A stretch of DNA of 64,000 nt from Flavobacterium sp. (lineage in GTDB: Bacteria; Bacteroidota; Bacteroidia; Flavobacteriales; Flavobacteriaceae): positions 371,001-435,000 of the forward strand of contig NZ_JBCNKR010000004.1 of assembly GCF_039595935.1 (NCBI RefSeq). Reading direction: 5' to 3'. The stretch's first letter is position 1. Each line of letters starts with the position of its first letter. Position numbers and translations under genes: made by a program. Shown in pieces: positions 49,144 to 57,400 of this stretch. A model generated the notes under the pieces. That model searched no databases. It saw only the letters and a program-made list of their open reading frames with translations, and had not been told where the DNA came from.

Positions 49144-49643
49144 TTTTTTGCTGCAATTCAACCTTCTATAAACAGTGCATTTTTATTTTTTTAGAAAAAA
49201 TCTTATTACAAATTAGTTCTTATTTGTAAGCTTTTATTTATCTTTAGTATATCCTTTACAGAAAAAGTGCGCTTACAATCTTAAATTATTAGTTAAATGC
49301 TATAATAATTTAATTCTTACAAAGTAAAAATCTTTTTAAAATTACCTCTACACGCCTTTACAATAAATAGCGATTTCATGACATGAAAAATCTGTTCTGT
49401 GACATATTTTTCCTTGCTAAGCCAGCAGAAATCTAATTTTAAGCCTAGAATTAAGAACTGGTCATTACGATAAATTAAAGCAGATAATTTTTGTTTACTA
49501 AAATCACGTAAAAACACCTGTTTTTAAAACCTTAACATACAGTAATTTAGCATCGTTATAAAATATATCAGATTGTTATAAAGTCTGATTATTCGTTAAT
49601 AAATCTAAAAAAAACTAACATTAACCAATTAAATTTAAAAATT
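49144..49643. other. 500-base AT-rich intergenic region
   Basis: No credible ORF. An inverted pair ATCAGA/TCTGAT at 49568-49589 lies 55 bases before the tail-collar start. No TAnnTTTG box with good spacing was found, so the promoter is unassigned. Confidence 0.5.
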
Positions 49644-50237
49644 ATGGATCAACCATTTTTAGGAGCAATTATGGCTTTTGGATTTACTTTTAATCCAAGG
49701 GGCTGGCAAACTTGCAGCGGCCAATTAATATCAATAGCTCAAAACACTGCTCTTTTTTCATTACTTGGTACTACTTACGGTGGAAATGGACAAACTACAT
49801 TTGCTTTGCCTGATTTAAGAGGACGCGCTATGATTGGTGTTGGTCAGGGACCTGGCTTAAGCCCTGTTGTTTACGGACAAGTTGGTGGAACTGAAAACAC
49901 TACATTAACAATAAACAATATGCCAATGCACAATCACCAGCTTGTTCCTGGAACTGCTGCTGGTCAGGTAAGTGTAGCTACTAATGCACTTGCTTACACT
50001 GGTGGAACAAATTCTAATGAAACTGATAATGGCACTAATTTTTTAGCGGCAGCAGGAGCTACACCAGCTATATATAGCGAGCCAACAGCAAATACAACTA
50101 AAGTTGGAGGTATAACTTCAGCTATATCAGGTACTACAGCTATTGCAGGAGGCTCTCAGGCATTTAGTATTAGAGATCCATATTTGGGTATTAATTATTG
50201 TATTGCTATGGAAGGAATTTTCCCTTCACGAAACTAA
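49644..50237 (+). CDS. Phage tail collar domain protein (microcystin-dependent protein family)
   Basis: A 197-residue protein. The N-terminal collar domain has the typical GAIMAFGFTFNPRGWQTCSGQLISIAQNTALFSLLGTTYGGNG and LPDLRGRAMIGVGQGPG segments, then MHNHQL, and a C-terminal PYLGINYCIAMEGIFPSRN. There is no signal peptide. Members are found in phage tails and as free-standing bacterial proteins of unknown function. No other phage genes are nearby, so it is not from a prophage. A terminator separates it from the next gene. Confidence 0.9.
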   Translation: MDQPFLGAIMAFGFTFNPRGWQTCSGQLISIAQNTALFSLLGTTYGGNGQTTFALPDLRGRAMIGVGQGPGLSPVVYGQVGGTENTTLTINNMPMHNHQLVPGTAAGQVSVATNALAYTGGTNSNETDNGTNFLAAAGATPAIYSEPTANTTKVGGITSAISGTTAIAGGSQAFSIRDPYLGINYCIAMEGIFPSRN

Positions 50238-50248
50238 TATCAAATTAT

Positions 50249-50286
50249 AAAAACAGGGGTGAAAAAATTTTACCTCTGTTTTTTTT
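50249..50286 (+). terminator. Terminator after tail-collar gene
   Basis: AAAACAGGGGT pairs with ACCTCTGTTTT (one G-U) with an A/T loop, followed by a T-run. It ends 12 bases before the next ATG. Confidence 0.75.
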
Positions 50287-50297
50287 AATCTCATTTT

Positions 50298-51431
50298 ATG
50301 GATAACGACATCAAGATAGGAATTTTAATTCCTAAGTCTCAGCAATATCCTGCACTAGATAAAGATTTTGTGCGAGGTTTAAAATTAAATAATCTCAAAG
50401 TAAAATTTTTGGTGGAAAGTATTGGTATTGGTGCCGACGAAAAAGTGATAATTGAAAAAATTCAGAAATTAAATTTTCAGGAAGATGTATCAATTATTAT
50501 AGGTTTTTTTGGTCATAATAATGTATCTGAAGTTTATCAATATGCTTCAAATAATGATATTATACTATTAACTGCAGATCTGGGAGCAACATTACCTTAT
50601 GAAACTGTAACTCCAAAGGGAGTTTATATCAATTCATTTGGTTTAACTGAATCTTGTTATCATTTAGGAAATTATTTAACCGAAAAAAAATATAAAAAAA
50701 TTGCTACTTCGACTTCTTTCTATGATTCTGGCTATGGAATGCTGTCAGCAATTGAATATGCTTTTAAAGAAGAAAATCATTTTTCGGGACATTATATTAC
50801 TCCTTTTGTACCAAGAGAAGATGAAGCTTTATACATGGATAAGATTATTAATAATCAAGAACCTGATGCCGTTTTTGCATTTTATAGCGGTTTATATGCC
50901 GAAGAAAATGCTGGTTTTGTAAGTCAAAATAAGATTACACAAAAATATCCTTTTTATGTAACTCCTTTTTTTATCAATGATAAAATTTTAGAAAACTACA
51001 AAACCAATCCACACAATCTTTATGTAGTAAGCTCATGGATGCAAAATGATACTGAAACATTAGATTTCACCTCCGAATATCTAAATGCTTATTCAGATAA
51101 TCCATCTGTATTTTCGATTTTAGGATATGAAAACGGACTGATATTAAAGACCATAATTCAAAAAACTACTAACCTTAGTTTTAATTCTTTAATTGAAGAA
51201 ATAAACAAATTAAATATTGCTGGTCCAAGAGGGACAATTTCTTTTGATAAGGAAACAAACAGAACCGTATTTAATCATCATATCTACGAATTAAATTTAG
51301 ATTCTCTTAACAATATAAGCTTTAGAAAAATAGAAACATTGATTAATGATGGACATTTTATTAAGGCTTTCACTTTATCTGCAAAACCTGATAAACTAGG
51401 CGGCTGGCAAAATGCCTATCTATGTCATTAA
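50298..51431 (+). CDS. Periplasmic-binding-fold (LivJ-like) protein without signal peptide
   Basis: A 377-residue protein with the type I periplasmic binding fold: IKIGILIPKSQQYPALDKDFVRGLKL, GFFGHNNVSEVYQYASNNDIILLTAD, and DAVFAFYSGLYAEE..., TISFDKETNRT. This is the fold of branched-chain amino acid receptors (LivJ), yet the chain begins MDNDIKIGIL with no signal peptide or lipobox, so it is cytoplasmic or uses another export route. No ABC permease genes are near. It is 14 bases upstream of the giant adhesin gene and probably co-transcribed. It ends GGWQNAYLCH. Confidence 0.8.
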   Translation: MDNDIKIGILIPKSQQYPALDKDFVRGLKLNNLKVKFLVESIGIGADEKVIIEKIQKLNFQEDVSIIIGFFGHNNVSEVYQYASNNDIILLTADLGATLPYETVTPKGVYINSFGLTESCYHLGNYLTEKKYKKIATSTSFYDSGYGMLSAIEYAFKEENHFSGHYITPFVPREDEALYMDKIINNQEPDAVFAFYSGLYAEENAGFVSQNKITQKYPFYVTPFFINDKILENYKTNPHNLYVVSSWMQNDTETLDFTSEYLNAYSDNPSVFSILGYENGLILKTIIQKTTNLSFNSLIEEINKLNIAGPRGTISFDKETNRTVFNHHIYELNLDSLNNISFRKIETLINDGHFIKAFTLSAKPDKLGGWQNAYLCH

Positions 51432-51445
51432 CTAAAACGTATGTT

Positions 51446-54400
51446 ATGAAAAAAAAATTACTCTTATTTATTATGCTTCTGTGCACCTTTTTGGTGCAGC
51501 AAAAAGCAAATGCTCAACTGAGTCCGGGTGATATAGCCTTCATAGGTTATAATACCGCTCCTCAAGATGGATTTTCTTTTATTGTTCTAAAAGATATACC
51601 TGCCGGAACAGTTGTTTACTTTAGTGAACGTGGATGGAATGGTACAACATGGAATATTTCAAGTGCTGAAGCACATCTTCAATGGACAGTACCTTCTTTG
51701 ACCACAGTAGGAACTATTGTTTCGGTAATGGAAACAGGAATCGATAGTTTTACAATTACTGGTACAAGTGGTATTGGCTTTGCTCCTGGTTTTTCAGGAT
51801 TTAATCTTAGCGGTGGTGATCAGATTTTAGCATATCAGTCATCAGCTGGTGCTCAGCCTGTTTCACCAAATTCTCCAACATTTATAGCGGCAATACATGG
51901 TGATTATAATTCAGCGGATTATGACCCAACAACTACATGGAACCTGCCTGGTACAACTGGTGGGAATTCAAGTGCATTACCATCAGGATTAACTAATGGT
52001 ACAAATTGTATTTCTTTATATCCGGCACCAGGTCCGGAATATCCAAATGCTAAATATAATGGAACTTTAACGGGTAATGTAACTACTTTATTAAGTCTTA
52101 TAAATAATCCTGCAAACTGGTCAATAGATACAAATACAATGAGTCCTACTAACTTTGCTATTACAGCAGCAAATTATCCTACTCCAAGTATATCTACAAC
52201 ACCACCGGCATTTACAACGCAGCCAACTAGTAAAACTATTTGCTCTGGTGCTAATACTTCATTTTCAGTAGCAGCAACTAATGCTACTGGATATCAATGG
52301 CAGGTGGATCAAGGTTCTGGATTTAATAATTTAACGAACGGTGCGCCATACTCAGGAGTAACTACTACTACTCTAACTATAACTGGGGCTACTTCTACAA
52401 TGAATGGTTATAGTTATCGATGTGTGGCTGCAGGAGCTTCCTCTGTAAATTCGAATTCTGCAACATTAACCGTTCCAACGGCTATATCACCTTCAATATC
52501 ATCACAAAGTAATGTGAGTACATACGGTGCTAATAATGGTTCTGCAACCATTGGTGTTACGGGTGGAACTACTCCTTATTTTTATTCTTGGTCTCCATCT
52601 GGAGGAACAGCTGCGACAGCTTCAGGTCTTAGTGCAGGTACTTATACAGTAACAATTACTGATAGTACTCCTAATGGCCTTGGAGGATGTAATGCAACTC
52701 AAACTGTTACTATTACAGAACCTGCAGGATCTATCGTATCAACAACGTCACTAAGTGCTTTTACAAGCTGTGGCGGAGCTTCAACAGAACAAAGTTTTAC
52801 AATAAGTGGAGGTGGTTTAACCTCATCATTGGATGTATTGGCTCCAACTGGTTTTGAAATAGCTACATCAGCTGCTGGTCCTTACACTAACAACATTTCT
52901 TTTCCTAATTCAGGCGGTGTTGTAACAACTAAAACTATATATGCTCGCTTAGCGGCTTCTGCTACGGGAACACCTTCTGGGAATATTACAGTTTCTTCTA
53001 CTGGAATAGCTACAAAAAATGTCGCTGTTACAGGCAGCATGAATTCTATAGCTTTTACAGCACAGCCATCTGCAAGTACTATTTGTGCAGGGGCTAATAC
53101 TACTTTTACATCTACTGCATCAAATGCTACAGGGTATCAGTGGCAGGTAGATCAGGGTGCAGGTTTCAATAATATTGCAAACAATGCCACATATTCTGGT
53201 GCTACAACTGCAACATTAACTATAACTGGAGCAACTGCTGGATTAAGTGGATACATATACAGAGTTATTGCAACAGGTACATGTCCATCAGCTACTTCAA
53301 ACAATGCAGCCTTAACGGTCAATATGGCACCAGCAATTACTGCTCAGCCATCTGCAAGTACAATTTGTGCAGGAGCAAATACCACTTTCTCTGCTACCGC
53401 TGCAAATGCTACCGGATATCAGTGGCAGGTAGATCAGGGTGCTGGCTTTTCTAGCATTGCAAACAATGCCACATATTCTGGTGCTACAACAGCAACATTA
53501 ACTATAACTGGAGCAACTGCTGGATTAAATGGGTACATATATAGACTTGTTGCAACAGGTTCTTGTACACCTGCTGCAACTTCAAATAGTGCAACATTGA
53601 CTGTAAACATGGCTCCGGCTATTACTGCTCAGCCATCTGCAAGTACAATTTGTGCTGGTGCTAATACAACTTTCTCAGCTACTGCTGCAAATGCAACTGG
53701 ATATCAATGGCAGGTAGATGATGGTTCTGGTTTTTCTAACATTCCAAACGGTGGAGTTTATTCTGGCGCTACTTCAGCTACATTAACTATAACTGGTGCA
53801 ACTGCTGGATTAAATGGATATATATATAGAGTTGTCGCAACTGGTTCTTGTACTCCTGCTGCAACTTCAAATAGTGCAGCATTGACTGTTAACATGGCTC
53901 CGGCTATTACTGCTCAGCCATCTGCAAGTACAATTTGTGCTGGTGCCAATACAACTTTCTCAGCTACTGCTGCAAATGCAACTGGATATCAATGGCAGGT
54001 AGATGATGGTTCTGGTTTTTCTAACATTCCAAACGGTGGAGTTTATTCTGGTGCTACTTCAGCTACATTAACTATAACTGGAGCAACCGCAGGATTAAGT
54101 GGATACCTTTATAGAATAATTGCTACAGGATTATGCAGTCCTGATGCAACTTCAAATAATGCTGCTTTAACTGTTAACATGGCGCCAGTTATTACAGCGC
54201 AGCCAAGTTCAAGTTCTATTTGTTCAGGTTCTAATACAACTTTCTCAGCTACTGCTGCAAATGCTACTGGGTATCAATGGCAGGTAGATGATGGTTCCGG
54301 TTTTTCTAACATTCCAAACGGTGGAGTTTATTCTGGCGCTACTTCAGCTACATTAACTATAACTGGGGCAACTGCTGCTTTAAACAATTATCAATATCGT

Positions 54401-57400
54401 TTAGTAGCATCTGGAAATTGCACTCCTTTAGCTGTTACAAATGCTGTAACATTACAAGTTTCGGATATATCTGCAACTTCAACACAAGTAGACATTGCTT
54501 GTAATGGAGCTGCCAATGGTTCATTATCAGTAACACCATCTGGTGGAATTGGATCTTATACTTATCTTTGGTCAAATAGCGCTACAACTTCTTCTATTAC
54601 CAATTTAGCACCTGGAAATTATACTGTTAGTATAAAGGATGCTATTTTATGTGAAAAAATCTTAAACTTTACAATAACTGAACCACCAGTACTAGTGGCT
54701 TCTCAGGGAACTATAAACAATGTAAGCTGTAACTCTGGAGCAAATGGAACAGCTACAGTAACCGTAACTGGAGGAACTCCTGGTTATACTTATTCTTGGG
54801 CTCCAACAGGAGGAACTGCTGCAACTGCAAATGGCCTTACAGCTGGAACTTATACTGTTACTGTTACTGACGCCAATAACTGTCAGGCGACACAAAGTTT
54901 TACTATTACAGAACCTACTGTTCTTACTGCTACACCTTCGCAAACTAATGTTTCGTGTAATAGTGGAACTAATGGATCTGCAAGTGTTGTTATAACCGGA
55001 GGAACTGGAGCTTATACTTATTCTTGGTCTCCAACTGGTGGAACTGCTGCTACTGCAAGTGGTTTAGCTGCAGGAACATATACTGTTACAGCAACTGATG
55101 CCAATAGCTGTCAGATTAGCCAATCATTTACGATTACTGAACCTTCCGTTTTAACTGCTATACCAGTAGCACAAACTAACATAGCTTGTTTTGGTGGTAA
55201 CACAGGATCAGCTACAGTAACAGCAACTGGCGGGACTGGAGCATACACCTATTCATGGGCTCCTTCTGGGGGAACAGCCGCTACTGCAAACGGGCTTTCA
55301 ACTGGAACATATACAGTTACAGTTACTGATGCAAATAGCTGTCAGACAACTCAAAGTTTTACAATTACAGAACCAGCTGCGCCTCTTACTGCTACTGCAG
55401 GCGCACAAAACAATACGTCTTGTAATGGAGGAGCTAACGGATCTGCAACTGTAAATGTTTTTGGAGGTACACCAGGCTATACTTATTCTTGGGCTCCTTA
55501 CGGAGGTACTTCTGCAACTGCATTTGGGTTAGCAGCAGGAGCTTTTACTGTTACTATTACTGATGCAAATGGTTGTCAAGCTACTCAAGGCTTCACAATT
55601 TCTGAACCAACTGCTTTAGTGGCAAGTAATGGTTCTCAAACTGATGTTTCTTGCAACAGCGGATCTAACGGTTCTGCAACTGTAAGTGTTACGGGAGGAA
55701 CTCCTGGCTATACTTATTCTTGGTCACCGTATGGAGGGAATGCTGCAACTGCTTCTGGTCTTGCTGCGGGAACTTTTACTGTAGTAGTTACAGATGCTAA
55801 CAACTGTCAGACTACCCAAAGTTTTACAATTAACGAGCCAGCAGTATTGTCTGTAACTCCATCACAAACTAATGTTCTTTGTAATGGTAGTGCAACAGGA
55901 ACTGCTACTGTAACTCCTTCTGGAGGAACTGCTCCATATACTTATGTCTGGTCACCTTCTGGAGGAACTGCGGCAACTGCAACAGGTTTAACTGTTGGAG
56001 CTTATACAGCAACAATTACAGACGCTAATGGATGTAGTATAACACAAAACTTTACTATTACTGAACCAACTACCTTAACGGCTTCACAAAGTCAGGTTGA
56101 TGCAACTTGTTCAACTGGTGGTGAAGCTACAGTTATCGTAAATGGTGGTACAGCGCCATATTCATACCTTTGGACACCATCTAACGCTACAACTGCAACT
56201 GCAACAGGGCTAACAGCAGGTGCAAATAGTGTAGTAATAACTGATGCCAATGGTTGTACAATCACAAGAAACTTTACAATTGGCACAACCAATACTTTAG
56301 TGGCTTCTACTTCACAAACCGATGTTTTATGTAATGGTGGTGCAACAGGATCTGCAGCTGTAATTCCTAGCGGTGCTCCTGGACCATTTACTTATGTATG
56401 GTCTCCATCTGGTGGAAATACTGATACAGCTACTAACCTTACTGCTGGTAACTATTCAGTAACTATTACAGCTTCTAACGGATGTTCTATTGTAAAAAAC
56501 TTTACGATTTCTGAACCAGCAGCACTTGTTGTAACTCCAAACCCTCAAACAAATGTTTCTTGTAATGGAGGATCTAACGGAAGTGCTAGTGTTACGGTGA
56601 CTGGGGGAACTGGAGGTTATACTTATTCTTGGGCACCTAATGGAGAAACTACTCCAATAATAAATGGTCTTGCTGCCGGAATATACACTGTAACAGTAAC
56701 AGATGCAAATGGTTGTACACAAACACAAAGTTTTACTATTACAGAACCTACTGAACTTACTGCAACTGCATCTCATACAAATATTTCTTGTAATGGCGGT
56801 TCTAATGGAACTGCAACTGTAACTGCAGCAGGAGGGGTTGCACCTTATACATATTCTTGGGCTCCTTATGGAGGAACTGCTACAACTGCAACTGGGCTTA
56901 CTGATGGAGTATTCACTGCTATCGTAACAGATGCCAACGGATGTCAGGCAATTACAACTGTTACTATTATAGAGCCGGCTGTTCTTACTGCTGCAATAAC
57001 TGCTCAAACTGATGTTACTTGCAATGGACTAAATAATGGGTCTACTACAGTAACTCCAACCGGAGGTACTGCACCTTATACTTATTCTTGGGCTCCATCA
57101 GGTGGAACTGCTGCAACAGCTTCAGGTTTAAGTCCTGGAACTTACACAGTAACAATTACCGATGCTAATGGATGTACAACAACTCAAACAACAACAATTA
57201 CTGAACCATCTGCTCTTGCTGTAACTTTATCTCAAACAAATGTTTCTTGTAATGGTGGAGCAAACGGTACTGCAACGGTATCTGTATCTGGCGGAACTCC
57301 TGGATATACATATTCTTGGGCTCCATACGGGGGAACTTCTGCAACAGCAACTGGATTGACTGCAGGAACTTATACTGCTACAATTACAGATGCTAACGGA

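Noticed and set aside
49644..50237. Prophage, because of the tail-collar domain
   Set aside because: No capsid, terminase, integrase or lysis genes nearby; free-standing collar proteins are common.
51422..51445. Upstream ATG for the adhesin
   Set aside because: It overlaps the preceding gene and puts eight residues before a normal signal peptide.
56456..57007. 183-codon minus-strand ORF and others (54692-54943, 56092-56292) inside the adhesin gene
   Set aside because: Composition is almost only Ser, Cys, Arg and Tyr, as expected from the complement of Thr/Ala/Gly repeats. They are shadows of the SprB array.
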